The notes beneath the pieces are model-generated. The model made no database searches and was not told the origin of the DNA. It saw nothing but the letters and a program-made list of their open reading frames with translations. Both the position numbers and the translations under genes were made by a program. From positions 488,393 through 552,392 of the forward strand of contig JADJOP010000002.1 of the NCBI GenBank assembly GCA_016713735.1: a DNA stretch of 64,000 bases, read 5' to 3'. Each line of letters opens with the position of its first letter. The first letter of the stretch is position 1. The stretch is from Bryobacterales bacterium. Lineage in GTDB: Bacteria; Acidobacteriota; Terriglobia; Bryobacterales; Bryobacteraceae. Below, piece after piece: positions 24,345 through 33,377 of the stretch.

Positions 24345-26834
24345 ATGTTTGAACGCTATACGGAGAAGGCAAGACGGGTGATCTTTTTCGCCCGCTACGA
24401 GGCCAGCCAGTTCGGCAGCCCGTACATCGAGACCGAGCATCTCCTGTTGGGGCTGCTGCGCGAAGATAAGGCGCTGGCCAACCGCTTCCTCCGCTCGCAC
24501 GCCGCGCTGGAGTCAATTCGCAAGCAAATTGAAGCCCACACCACGATGCGCGAGAAGGTGTCGACCTCGGTCGACCTCCCGCTTTCGCACGAGTGCAAGC
24601 GCGTGCTCGCCTACGCCGCCGAAGAGGCCGAGCGGTTGACGCATAAGCACATCGGCACCGAACACCTGCTGCTCGGTCTGCTGCGCGAGGAGAAGTGTTT
24701 CGCCGCCGAGATCCTCCACGAGCGCGGCCTCCGCCTTAGCCAGGTACGCGAGGAGATTGCCCGGTCGACCTCGGAGAAGATGGCCTCCAGCCGCCCCAAG
24801 GAATCCTCGCTGCTCTCGGAGTTTTCCCGCGACCTGACGCAGACCGCCATGGACGGCTCGCTCGACCCGCTCATCGGCCGCGATTATGAGTGCGACCGCG
24901 TCATCCAAATCCTATGCCGGCGCACCAAGAACAACCCGGTGCTGATTGGCGAGCCTGGCGTCGGCAAGACCGCCATCGTCGAAGGGTTGGCCCAGCGCAT
25001 CGCGGATGGCGACGTGCCGAGTTTCCTCGCCGACAAGCGCATTCTCGCCCTCGACCTGTCGCTCATTGTCGCCGGCACCAAGTACCGAGGCCAGTTTGAA
25101 GAGCGCCTGAAGACCATCATGAAGGAACTGATGGAGAACCAGAACGCCATCATCTTCATCGATGAGTTGCACACGCTCGTCGGAGCCGGTTCGGCCGAGG
25201 GGTCACTTGATGCGGCCAACATCCTCAAGCCCGCCCTCTCGCGCGGCGAGATCCAGTGCATCGGCGCCACCACGCCCGGTGAGTACCGCAAGTCCATTGA
25301 GAAGGACCGTTCGCTTGAGCGCCGCTTTCAAGCTGTGAAAGTCCCCCCTCCTGGCGAAGCCGACGCAATCAAGATCCTGTTCGGAATTAAAGAGCGGTAC
25401 GAGAAATTCCACGCCGTCGCCTACACCGATGAAGCCATCGAAGGCGCCGTCTACGCCAGCGCCCGCTTCATCCCGGACCGCTTCCTGCCCGACAAGGCCA
25501 TCGACCTGATCGACGAAGCCGGTGCCCGTGTGAAACTGCGCCAGACGACGCTTCCGGCCGAGATCGCCGACATCCAGAAGCGCATCAAGTTCATCGTCCA
25601 CCGCATGGAGAACGCCATCGCGAATCACGAATTCGAGAAGGCTCGCTTTTACTCCGACGAGGAGCGCAAGGAGCGCGAGAACCTGCGCCTGCTGCGCGAG
25701 AAGTACAACCTCGACGACACCTCTACCGGCGTCGTCGGTAAAGATGACATTGAGGACGTGGTTGCCCGCTGGACCGGCGTGCCGATGACGGCCATCCGCG
25801 AAGAGGAAGTCACCAAGCTCCTGCGCATCGAGGAGGAGTTGCACAAGCGCGTTGTCAGCCAGGAGAAGGCCATCTCCGCGCTTGCCCGCGCCATCCGCCG
25901 TTCGCGCGCCGGGCTCAAGTCGCCCAAGCGCCCCGCCGGATCGTTCCTGTTCCTGGGCCCCACTGGCGTCGGCAAGACCGAGGTCGCCCGCGCTCTGGCC
26001 GAGTTCCTGTTCGGCAGCGAGAAGTCGCTCATCCGGTTCGACATGTCCGAGTTCATGGAGAAACACTCGGTGTCGAAGCTCATCGGCTCGCCTCCGGGAT
26101 ATGTCGGATACGAGGAAGGCGGCCAGCTCACCGAGCGCGTCAAGCGCTCGCCCTATTCGATCATCCTGCTCGATGAGATCGAGAAGGCTCACCCGGACAT
26201 CTACAACATCCTGCTCCAGGTATTTGAGGACGGCCAGCTCACCGATGGTCTCGGCAACACCGTCGATTTCAAGAACACCATCATCATCATGACCTCCAAC
26301 CTCGGCGCGCGTTTTCTTGAAAAGCGCGGACAGTTGGGCTTTGCCGCCCCGGTCGCTGGGGTGCCGCCCAAGGTCGAGGATATGGTGCTCCAGGAGGTGA
26401 AACGCGCCTTCAATCCCGAATTCCTCAACCGGCTCGACGAGACCATTCTGTTCACCTCGCTCAACGATGAGGATCTGATCAAGATCGTCGGCCTGCTCGT
26501 GCAGCAGATCAACACGAATCTGCAGGCCAAGCAGATCACAATCGCCCTCACTGACGAGGCCGCTCGCTACCTTCTTGAAAAGACGCTCGGCGACCGCAGC
26601 TACGGCGCCCGCCCGCTGCGCCGTGCCCTGCAGAAGTACATCGAGGACCCGCTGTCGGAGGCCATCATTCAGGGCTCGTTGCCTCGTCCCAGCGCCCTTG
26701 AAGTCTATCTGGGCGACAACGGCATCTTCTGCCGCCCCGTGAACACTGAGGGCGAAGTGGCCGTCGGCGTCACCGAAGGCGGAGCGGAGGAAACCTCCAG
26801 CCCCGTTCCGGGTACGCTACTCTACGAGTTCTGA
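24345..26834 (+). CDS. clpC: ATP-dependent Clp protease ATP-binding subunit ClpC
   Basis: An 829-residue AAA+ unfoldase. Two Clp_N repeats at the N-terminus (FERYTEKARRVIFFARYEA, then SHECKRVLAYAAEEAERL), D1 Walker A GEPGVGKT, Walker B in AIIFIDELHTL, the UVR-type coiled segment (HEFEKARFYSDEERKER), D2 Walker A GPTGVGKTE, and C-terminal D2-small domain (LGDRSYGARPLRRALQ). It feeds substrates to ClpP in protein quality control. The ATG at 24345 (MFERYTEKARR) matches the family start, and an AGGG lies 5 bases upstream; an earlier in-frame start at 24306 is not supported. Length is normal. clpP is not in this window. Confidence 0.95.
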   Translation: MFERYTEKARRVIFFARYEASQFGSPYIETEHLLLGLLREDKALANRFLRSHAALESIRKQIEAHTTMREKVSTSVDLPLSHECKRVLAYAAEEAERLTHKHIGTEHLLLGLLREEKCFAAEILHERGLRLSQVREEIARSTSEKMASSRPKESSLLSEFSRDLTQTAMDGSLDPLIGRDYECDRVIQILCRRTKNNPVLIGEPGVGKTAIVEGLAQRIADGDVPSFLADKRILALDLSLIVAGTKYRGQFEERLKTIMKELMENQNAIIFIDELHTLVGAGSAEGSLDAANILKPALSRGEIQCIGATTPGEYRKSIEKDRSLERRFQAVKVPPPGEADAIKILFGIKERYEKFHAVAYTDEAIEGAVYASARFIPDRFLPDKAIDLIDEAGARVKLRQTTLPAEIADIQKRIKFIVHRMENAIANHEFEKARFYSDEERKERENLRLLREKYNLDDTSTGVVGKDDIEDVVARWTGVPMTAIREEEVTKLLRIEEELHKRVVSQEKAISALARAIRRSRAGLKSPKRPAGSFLFLGPTGVGKTEVARALAEFLFGSEKSLIRFDMSEFMEKHSVSKLIGSPPGYVGYEEGGQLTERVKRSPYSIILLDEIEKAHPDIYNILLQVFEDGQLTDGLGNTVDFKNTIIIMTSNLGARFLEKRGQLGFAAPVAGVPPKVEDMVLQEVKRAFNPEFLNRLDETILFTSLNDEDLIKIVGLLVQQINTNLQAKQITIALTDEAARYLLEKTLGDRSYGARPLRRALQKYIEDPLSEAIIQGSLPRPSALEVYLGDNGIFCRPVNTEGEVAVGVTEGGAEETSSPVPGTLLYEF

Positions 26835-26848
26835 ACGACTCGCCTCAC

Positions 26849-27559
26849 ATGAAACAGGAGACCGCGCGTCAGGGGCAGCTCGCCCACGACGCCGGTCTCC
26901 AACTGTATCTGCGCTCGCTCGCCCACGACTTCAATAACCTGCTCGGCGCCATACTCGGCAACGCCGCGCTGCTCGAAACCATGGTCCCCCAGGGCAGCGA
27001 GGCGGCCGAAACGGCCCTCATCATCCAGCGCGCCGCCGAGCGCGCCACCGAACTGGCGAGCCACCTCTCGCGCGCTGCTCGCCTCGAGCCTCCACGCCAT
27101 GAGCCGGTCGACCTCAATGCTTCGCTGCGCGAAATCGCGGAACTTCTTCGTGTGACGCTGCCTCCCCGCGTCTTGCTCCGCACCGAACTGGCCGACCCGC
27201 TCCCCACCATCCTCGGCGACTCGGTCGAGTTGCACCAACTCGCCCTCAATCTCGCCACCAACGCCCGCGACGCCATCGCCTCGCTTCCCCAACCGGGTGG
27301 CGTCATTCTGCTGGCCACTGCGGCCACCCCGCGCGGCGCCCTGCTGCGTGTTCAGGACACGGGGCCCGGGATCCCCCGTGAACTGCAACAGCGCATCTTC
27401 CAGCCCTTCTTCACCACTCGCCAAGACGACCAGTCCAGCCGCGGACTCGGCCTCACCATCGTCGAACGCGTGGCCCGCCGCCACGGCGCGCAACTCACCC
27501 TGCACTCCGAGCCCGGGCAGGGCGCGGATTTCCAGGTCCTGTTTCCCGCTCCCCGATGA
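26849..27559 (+). CDS. Soluble sensor-less histidine kinase
   Basis: A 236-residue kinase core. The DHp H-box is LAHDFNNLLGAILGN (phospho-acceptor His near residue 25), the N-box NLATNARDA, G1 DTGPGIP, F-box FFTTRQ and G2 GLGLTI. It is of the NtrB/PAS-kinase HDFNNLL class. No sensor, PAS or membrane segment precedes the H-box, so the input must come from a partner protein or from the first 20 residues. It starts 15 bases after clpC ends and probably shares its transcript. No response regulator gene adjoins it. Confidence 0.85.
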   Translation: MKQETARQGQLAHDAGLQLYLRSLAHDFNNLLGAILGNAALLETMVPQGSEAAETALIIQRAAERATELASHLSRAARLEPPRHEPVDLNASLREIAELLRVTLPPRVLLRTELADPLPTILGDSVELHQLALNLATNARDAIASLPQPGGVILLATAATPRGALLRVQDTGPGIPRELQQRIFQPFFTTRQDDQSSRGLGLTIVERVARRHGAQLTLHSEPGQGADFQVLFPAPR

Positions 27560-27779
27560 GGCCCCGCGCGCTTGCCCGCACGGCTCCCTGTTTTCCTTTC
27601 CGCACGGCTGCGTGCCACCTGCCGGGCTGGTCGTTCCGTGTCCCGGTTGGGCGTGCGCCGGCTTCGACGGCTTCCGCATTGTCTGGGCCGCGGCCGGCAC
27701 ACGCAACGCGGCCCGGCCACCCTCCTGGCCGGCTTCCATCCCCTCCAATACGAACCCCTCCAAGCGCCATACTAGAGGC

Positions 27780-28721
27780 ATGAAGCGAGGCCTCCTATTT
27801 ATGTGCGCCGCAACCCTGTCCGCCCAACCTCCTCAAGCCGCCGACTTCCGTCTCACCGTCCTCAGCACGCAAACCGCTGACTCCCGCGGCATCGGCGAAT
27901 GGGGGTTCTCCGCCCTCATTGAAAGCGGCGGCAAGCGGATTCTCTTCGACACCGGCAACCGGCCGGACACCGTCGCCATCAACACCAAGGAACTTCAGGT
28001 CGACCTTTCCACTGTCGAGGACGTCATCCTCAGCCACTCCCACGGCGACCACACCGGCGGTCTACTGACACTGCGCAAGCAGGTGATGACGAAGAACCCG
28101 AAGGCCCTCAGCCGCCTCTGGGTGGCCAAAGGCTTCGCCTATCCTCGCCTGTCGGGCAACAGCGAGCGCACACCCGGAGCCGACGTCCTGTCCGCCTTCC
28201 GCGCCACCGGCGGCGAGGTGATCGAGGTCGACAACTTCCGTTCCATCGCGCCAGGCCTCTGGCTCACCGGGCCCGTGCCGCGCAAGCACCCCGAGCGCAA
28301 CTGGAGCGGCAGCGGCCGCATCCGCCTGCCCGATGGCGCCACCGCCGAAGACAATCTGCCGGAAGACATGGCCCTCATCGCCAATACCGCCCGCGGCCTG
28401 GTTGTTGTCACCGGTTGCGGCCACGCCGGCATCATCAACATCTCAGAGTATGCACGCACGCAGGTTTCCTCGCCGCGCATTGAGGCCGTCATCGGCGGCA
28501 TCCACCTCTTCCCAGCCTCAGACGAAACACTAGCCTGGACCGCCGCTCGCTTGAAAGAGCAAGGGTTGCATGTGCTGATGGGATCCCACTGCACCGGTGT
28601 CGAGGCGCTCTACCGGATCCGCTCCCTGGCCGGACTCACCCGCGCCAACTCCTCCACCGGCGCTGTCGGCGCGCGCTACTCGCTTGACAAGGGGCTGGAG
28701 GCGGGAACCATCGCGCGTTGA
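27780..28721 (+). CDS. MBL-fold metallohydrolase, secreted
   Basis: A 313-residue metallo-beta-lactamase-fold protein with a short signal-like N-terminus (KRGLLFMCAATLSAQ). The metal motif is LSHSHGDHTGGL; further ligands are in GCGHAGIIN and near GSHCTGVEA. The EWGFSALIESGGKRILFDTG start is typical of the dihydropterin phosphate synthase-like subgroup, whose reactions are poorly known. The frame is open upstream to 27297 but overlaps the kinase gene there. ATG 27780 follows an AGAGG directly. The preceding 220 bases carry no clear gene, only a 7-bp GC hairpin at 27685-27714 with no T-run. Confidence 0.83.
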   Translation: MKRGLLFMCAATLSAQPPQAADFRLTVLSTQTADSRGIGEWGFSALIESGGKRILFDTGNRPDTVAINTKELQVDLSTVEDVILSHSHGDHTGGLLTLRKQVMTKNPKALSRLWVAKGFAYPRLSGNSERTPGADVLSAFRATGGEVIEVDNFRSIAPGLWLTGPVPRKHPERNWSGSGRIRLPDGATAEDNLPEDMALIANTARGLVVVTGCGHAGIINISEYARTQVSSPRIEAVIGGIHLFPASDETLAWTAARLKEQGLHVLMGSHCTGVEALYRIRSLAGLTRANSSTGAVGARYSLDKGLEAGTIAR

Positions 28722-28890
28722 GCCGGCAACTGCCATCCGCCCCCTGTCGTCTGTAACCGCCATTCTGCTAGGCTCACACTAGGGAATCGAGAATGTTGCG
28801 CGCCATACCCTCAGGTGCCGTTCCTGTCCGCTATGACCGGAGCCCAGTGCCACTTCCTCCCGTCTCGGCGGGATTTCGCTGAGTATGGCT

Positions 28891-28909
28891 GAATTGCAGC
28901 TTGCAATTC
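28891..28909. promoter_or_regulatory. Perfect inverted repeat upstream of an unknown gene
   Basis: GAATTGCA-GCT-TGCAATTC, 8-bp arms with a 3-base centre, ends 19 bases before the ATG at 28929 in an otherwise gene-free 207-base gap. The AT-rich arms look like a repressor site over a promoter. Confidence 0.45.
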
Positions 28910-28928
28910 TGTATGATTCCACTACCAC

Positions 28929-29804
28929 ATGGGCTTTGACTTGACATTTCAAACGCGGGGCAGCGGAGAGTCCCCGCCCATCGAAGACCTGCACGAGTAT
29001 TTCGAGCAGCGCAAGAACTACCGCATGGATGGATTTACGGCACAGTATCTGAACGAAGATACTGGCGTCTATTTCTGGTTCGATCTGGGGGGCGATTACC
29101 CGCAAATCCAGATCAGTTACGCGCGCTCGCACATCTTTGCGCTCGAGGCTGTGGAGGAGGCACATAGCTTCGTCCAACAGTTTGATCTCGTGCGGCGCAC
29201 CGGTCCCGAGGGGGCTACGCATGTCGAGTTCACCCCCGGCTCGTTCCTCTCCGATTTTGAAACCGGAAACCGCTCGGGTTACCGCCTTGCGGCCGACCCG
29301 TCCACGGGATTCGAAGGCTGGTTCACTCGCCCCGCCTCGGCCATTGAAGCCGAATGGCGCTGGAACTTCCGGCGCGCGGCCATGCAGGAACGCGTCGGCG
29401 AATCCGTGTTCGTGCCCAAGATCAGCTACTTCATGGTGAACGGTCATCTCAGCTCGGGGGCCGTCTGGAGCGACGCCATTCCTGTCGCCATGCCCACCGT
29501 GGAGTGCGTCATCATCGTCCGCGACCGCGCCTGGCCCAAGAGACTGTTGAACCGCGAACCCGAGATCCTCGCCGTCCCGTTTGTCCAACTGGAGTCCATC
29601 GCCTCGCACTATCGTTTCGTCCAGGGCGAACCGGGCCACTACCAGATGTATTGGGACTCTCCCCCGCTTGCCGTCATCGAGTTCCTCCGCGGCGCCCGGG
29701 CCAACGACGCCCCATTCGAAGCCGTTTCCACCGACCGCATCCTTGACCAGGAAACTATGGACGAGGTCTGCACCGAAGCGGGGCTGCACCGCGAGGCGAG
29801 ATAA
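28929..29804 (+). CDS. Unknown cytoplasmic protein
   Basis: A 291-residue protein with no signal peptide or membrane segment. The N-terminal part (GFDLTFQTRGSGESPPIEDL, then DTGVYFWFDLGGDYPQI) reads like a two-layer alpha/beta domain; the last 30 residues are acidic. A phrase such as FVPKISYFMVNGHLSSGAVW repeats aromatic strands. I recognise no family. The start ATG has no Shine-Dalgarno, but a perfect inverted repeat lies just upstream, suggesting its own regulated promoter. The downstream amidohydrolase begins 40 bases later on the same strand. Confidence 0.7.
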   Translation: MGFDLTFQTRGSGESPPIEDLHEYFEQRKNYRMDGFTAQYLNEDTGVYFWFDLGGDYPQIQISYARSHIFALEAVEEAHSFVQQFDLVRRTGPEGATHVEFTPGSFLSDFETGNRSGYRLAADPSTGFEGWFTRPASAIEAEWRWNFRRAAMQERVGESVFVPKISYFMVNGHLSSGAVWSDAIPVAMPTVECVIIVRDRAWPKRLLNREPEILAVPFVQLESIASHYRFVQGEPGHYQMYWDSPPLAVIEFLRGARANDAPFEAVSTDRILDQETMDEVCTEAGLHREAR

Positions 29805-29831
29805 ACTGAGCGCACCGCTTCCGCCAGGCAG

Positions 29832-29837
29832 TATTCT
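29832..29837 (+). promoter_or_regulatory. Candidate -10 element (TATTCT)
   Basis: TATTCT lies six bases before ATG 29844. Transcription would begin at the start codon, giving a leaderless message. Confidence 0.35.
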
Positions 29838-29843
29838 GTTCAG

Positions 29844-31286
29844 ATGATCCGGCTTGCCGCGTTCCTCGTTGCTTCCTCGCTGGGAGCGCAGACCATCGCC
29901 ATCACGAACGTCAATGTCGTCGACGTGCCGGCCGGCGCCATCGTTCAGGGCCAGACCGTCGTCATCACCGGCGACCGCATCACGGCCCTTGGCCCCACCT
30001 CCTCCACCCGTCCTCCCGCGCAAGCCCACGTGATCGATGGCACGGGCCGCTACCTGATGCCCGGACTATGGGACATGCACGTCCACCTCCGGAGCAATCC
30101 AGTCGACAGGGACAGGCGGCTGGTGGACGAGAACGCCGCCACGTTGGAGCTCTTTCTCGCTCATGGCGTTGTAGGTGTCCGCGAGATGGGCGGCGATCTG
30201 CATGAGCATGTGCTCCGCTGGCGCGATGAGATTGCCGCCGGAAAACGTGGCGGTCCACGCATCCTCACCGCTGGCCGCAAATTGGATGGGGCTGTCCCTT
30301 CCTGGCCCGGATCGATCTCCACCATGAGTGCCGCTGATGCCCGCGAGGCCGTGAAGCAGATGAAGAAGGATGGCGCGGACTTTATCAAGATCTATTACAA
30401 CGAGGTGGAGCCGCCCATCTTCCGCGCCGTCCTCGATGAGGCTCATGCGCAGGGGCTCAAGGTCACCGGCCATTTGCCTCGTAACCTGACACTGGCCGCC
30501 GCCGTGGAAGCCGGATTGGATGGCATGGAGCACGGCATGTACCTGAGAACGCCCAAGCCCGAAGTATGGGAAAGCTACCTCGCCGAAGGCCGCCAGCGCA
30601 CCAAGGACGGCATCGCCGCCGACGGCCCGGAGTCAACCCGGCGCCAGATGTACCTGCACGACGCCGCGGAGGCTGCGCGCCTGTATCCGCGCCTGGCTGC
30701 GCGTCCGTTCTGGGTGACACCCACCCTGATGGTCGAAGCCCGCGTACGCTATGAAATCAGCGAGCGGAAGTTCGACGCGGACCCTCGCAAGCTGTTCTTC
30801 GACCCCGCCATTTGGGCCAGTTGGGATCCCGAAACAGGCCGCCGCCGCCCGCCTACGGGCGCTGCACTGGATGCGTTGAAGAGGTCCGCCCGGCAGGTGC
30901 GTGAACTCACGCGGCAGGCCCATAAGGCGGGCGTCCCCCTGCTCGCGGGCACTGATTGTGGAGTCTCCAATAACTACGTCATGCCCGGCTGGTCCATGCA
31001 CGAAGAACTCGCCATGATGGTGGAGGCGGGGCTGACGCCGGCAGAAGTGTTGCGCACGGCTACCTCCAACGCCGCCCGCTGGCGTGGCGCGGAAGCTACG
31101 GAAGGCGCTGTGGCCCAGGGCATGAAGGCCGATCTGCTTCTGCTCCGCGCCAATCCCCTCACGGCCATCGGCGCCACACGGGAATTGGAGACGCTCATCC
31201 TCGGCGGCCGGCTCTTTTCACGGTCCCAACTGGATGCCATGCTGAACGCTGCCGCCCGCCGTATCGAGCAGAGCAAGGCACGGTAG
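29844..31286 (+). CDS. Secreted amidohydrolase (imidazolonepropionase/prolidase-like)
   Basis: A 480-residue metal-dependent hydrolase of the amidohydrolase superfamily with a short signal peptide (MIRLAAFLVASSLGAQ). The metal motif HxH is in LWDMHVHLR, the bridging Lys in FIKIYYNE, further ligands in VTGHLPR and GMEHGM, and the metal Asp in AGTDCG. The C-terminal beta sandwich (GMKADLLLLRANPL) is typical. It may cleave peptides or a cyclic amide in the periplasm; the substrate is unknown. Sequence length and all metal ligands are complete, so activity is expected. Confidence 0.9.
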   Translation: MIRLAAFLVASSLGAQTIAITNVNVVDVPAGAIVQGQTVVITGDRITALGPTSSTRPPAQAHVIDGTGRYLMPGLWDMHVHLRSNPVDRDRRLVDENAATLELFLAHGVVGVREMGGDLHEHVLRWRDEIAAGKRGGPRILTAGRKLDGAVPSWPGSISTMSAADAREAVKQMKKDGADFIKIYYNEVEPPIFRAVLDEAHAQGLKVTGHLPRNLTLAAAVEAGLDGMEHGMYLRTPKPEVWESYLAEGRQRTKDGIAADGPESTRRQMYLHDAAEAARLYPRLAARPFWVTPTLMVEARVRYEISERKFDADPRKLFFDPAIWASWDPETGRRRPPTGAALDALKRSARQVRELTRQAHKAGVPLLAGTDCGVSNNYVMPGWSMHEELAMMVEAGLTPAEVLRTATSNAARWRGAEATEGAVAQGMKADLLLLRANPLTAIGATRELETLILGGRLFSRSQLDAMLNAAARRIEQSKAR

Positions 31287-31292
31287 CGGCCC

Positions 31293-31994
31293 TTACAACA
31301 GCAGCCGCGGGGCCAGAAACAGGGCCGCCACCAGGAGGACGAACAGCGTATCGACGGCGCCGAAGCGGCTGTGCGAAGCCACCGGCCATACACCCGTGAA
31401 GCCGCGCGACAGCATGGCAGCATGGATGCGATCCGCACGGTCCCAACTGCGCACAATGAGGCTGCCCACATGGTGGCCTTGCAGCGAGAGGCTGCGCCAT
31501 CCCAACGGGTTCACGGTGCGGCAGTCGCGCGCCCGCTCCATGCGCGCATATTCCTCCCACAGCAGATTCGTGTACCGGTACATCATGCCGAGAATCACAT
31601 TCAACGGCCCTGGCGAGCCGAGCTTTCGCAGCGCCCACAACAAGTCAGCAAGCGTCGTTGTGGCCGTCAGGAAGGCGAGCATCAGGACGGCGAGGAACCC
31701 CTTGCCCACCACTGCCAGCGCCGCCGGAGCGCCCGACTCAAGGCCGTTCGCCGAGAGCGCCGCCTGTAGCGCAAGTAGTCCGCCCGCCATCAAGAGGAAT
31801 GGCGATGCCGCGGCGCAGCGCCAGGCGAGATAGTGTGCCGGAGCGGGCCCGGTCATCACGAAAAGCAGCGCCAGCGGAACGTACAGCGCAAATGCCAGCA
31901 ATCCCGCTGGAGGTGTGGAGGCAACAATGACTGTCGCCGCCAACACGCTCAGCAGACGCGCGCGAGGGTCCAGGGAAGGGAAGAGGGAGGTCAC
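31293..31994 (-). CDS. cbiQ: ECF transporter transmembrane protein CbiQ (Ni/Co)
   Basis: A 233-residue membrane protein with about five helices. The cytoplasmic coupling motif is SWDRADRIHAAMLSRGFTG, the typical EcfT Ala-Arg-Gly region that contacts the ATPase; preceding RDCRT and NPLGW are also typical. It is the T-component of a nickel or cobalt importer with CbiM (next upstream, overlap 4 bases as ATGA) and CbiO (34 kb). Metal specificity cannot be told from this subunit alone. Confidence 0.87.
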   Translation of the reverse strand: MTSLFPSLDPRARLLSVLAATVIVASTPPAGLLAFALYVPLALLFVMTGPAPAHYLAWRCAAASPFLLMAGGLLALQAALSANGLESGAPAALAVVGKGFLAVLMLAFLTATTTLADLLWALRKLGSPGPLNVILGMMYRYTNLLWEEYARMERARDCRTVNPLGWRSLSLQGHHVGSLIVRSWDRADRIHAAMLSRGFTGVWPVASHSRFGAVDTLFVLLVAALFLAPRLLL

Positions 31995-32587
31995 GATGCG
32001 GGTGCGAATGGCCGCGCCAGAAACTCAGGCCGGGCCCGCCTCAGGAATGCCACCACGGCCGCAGTCAGGGCCCCTTCCAAGGCGGCCGCGCCCAAGTAGA
32101 GCGCCGTCATGAAGAAGAAGCCTTTGCCATAGCCGGTCAGCGAGAATTCGATGGCAATCAGCAACGCAGGCGCGGCAACGCCGAGAAAGCCACAGAGAAA
32201 CGCCCGCAACGGCTCCGGCCCCGCTCCCGTCCGCCACAGCGCCGCTGCCAGCAAAGCGCCGCCGCCTATGTTCACCGCGTTGATGCCCAACGACAATAGT
32301 CCGCCATGCTGGAACAGAAACGACTGCAGCAACAGGGCGGCAAAGATGACCGGGAAGGCCCGCCTTCCGGCGAGGATGCCGATCAATCCATACAGCCCGA
32401 GATGCACCGACGTCGCGCCCAGAGGGAAGTGAATCAGCGAAACCACGAAGTTCGCCGAAGCGAGCATGCCCAACCGCACCACCTCCTCGGTTTCGATGCG
32501 CCGTCCCAATACGTACACGCCTGTCCATGCCACGGCGTGCGCCACGCCGCACCAGATGTTGGGGATGATGCCGTCCGCGATGTGCAT
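31991..32587 (-). CDS. cbiM: ECF transporter substrate-binding membrane protein CbiM/NikM
   Basis: A 198-residue protein that starts MHIADGI, the N-terminal metal-chelating motif of CbiM/NikM in which the amino terminus and His2 bind Ni(II) or Co(II). A second conserved His region is VVSLIHFPLGATSVHLG. About six to seven membrane helices follow. It is the S-component of the importer. It lacks the fused C-terminal extension, and no CbiN gene lies nearby; instead a DUF4198 gene precedes it by 7 bases. The short N-terminus confirms the ATG. Confidence 0.9.
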   Translation of the reverse strand: MHIADGIIPNIWCGVAHAVAWTGVYVLGRRIETEEVVRLGMLASANFVVSLIHFPLGATSVHLGLYGLIGILAGRRAFPVIFAALLLQSFLFQHGGLLSLGINAVNIGGGALLAAALWRTGAGPEPLRAFLCGFLGVAAPALLIAIEFSLTGYGKGFFFMTALYLGAAALEGALTAAVVAFLRRARPEFLARPFAPAS

Positions 32588-32594
32588 GCGACCG

Positions 32595-33308
32595 CTACCA
32601 GCTCACGAAGAGAGATGTCTCGTAATTCACCGCATCGTAGGAAGCGCCCTGCGGGGCTGCGTGTTTGAACTCCGCCGTGAAGAGTGCCCGTTTTGCGGCG
32701 CCCGCCTGTGGCTGATACCGGATCTTGCCTTCCGCGTCGGTCTTGCTCGCCGCCACGGCGGACGAGGCTCCGGCAAGGAATACCTCCACCGCGGCGCCCG
32801 CGTGAGGCTTGCCGCCTGTGAGCAATTGAACGGTCCACACGCCGGAAACAAACTGCGCGGTCAGTTCCACCTCCAGACCCAGCGATCGCGCGCCTGTTGC
32901 GCCTGCCGCGGCGACTGATGTTCGCAGTGTGCGCGACGCCGTCAAGGCATCCGGATTCACATCACGCCCGCCCTTCTTGAGCCCCTTCGGCGTACGACTG
33001 CTCACACCGCGATCCTGCACGAAGGCGATCGTGTGCGGACCGCTCTCGGTGGGCGTGTACGAGGCCGCGACCGATTTCACCGCCGCCACCGCTTTCACCG
33101 GCACCCGTTTGCCCGAAGGCGTCAGCACAAACAGATCCAACTGAGCGGCGTTGATCGTCTCCTCGCTGTTGGGAAACGCATGCCCATGCCCAATACGGAT
33201 CGTCACAGGTTTCCCTGCCACAAAGGCCGTTTCCGGAGTGATCCACGTGTAGTGGCCATACGCCGCCGCCGCGAGCAGTGCCACAGAAACAAATGAGAGA
33301 ACGCGCAT
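32595..33308 (-). CDS. DUF4198 periplasmic protein (NikK-like)
   Basis: A 237-residue protein with a signal peptide (MRVLSFVSVALLAAAAYG, cleavage before HYTWI). It begins with HYTW after cleavage and has the pattern WITPETAFVAGKPVTIRIGHGHAFP, with several histidines, which is the DUF4198 layout. Proteins of this family sit in nickel and cobalt ECF operons and may bind or deliver the metal to CbiM. The start is ATG 33306-33308; an earlier in-frame start at 33326 gives a non-signal prefix. It leads the CbiM-CbiQ operon. Beta-sandwich fold is inferred. Confidence 0.85.
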   Translation of the reverse strand: MRVLSFVSVALLAAAAYGHYTWITPETAFVAGKPVTIRIGHGHAFPNSEETINAAQLDLFVLTPSGKRVPVKAVAAVKSVAASYTPTESGPHTIAFVQDRGVSSRTPKGLKKGGRDVNPDALTASRTLRTSVAAAGATGARSLGLEVELTAQFVSGVWTVQLLTGGKPHAGAAVEVFLAGASSAVAASKTDAEGKIRYQPQAGAAKRALFTAEFKHAAPQGASYDAVNYETSLFVSW

Positions 33309-33377
33309 GTAGGGAACTAACTCCATCGATCAGTTTCGCACGTTTGTTAATTTAGTGATACGAGCCCTCGCCGATCC

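Noticed and set aside
27685..27714. Rho-independent terminator between the kinase and MBL genes
   Set aside because: A 7-bp GC stem is present, but there is no T-run after it.
27556..27783. 75-residue plus-strand frame (ATGA-linked to the kinase stop)
   Set aside because: Composition is biased to Pro/Arg/Ala, no homologue pattern was seen and it runs into the MBL start. A shadow frame is more likely.
33309..33377. Cobalamin riboswitch or NikR box before the Ni/Co operon
   Set aside because: The gap is only 69 bases and no conserved box or NikR palindrome was seen.
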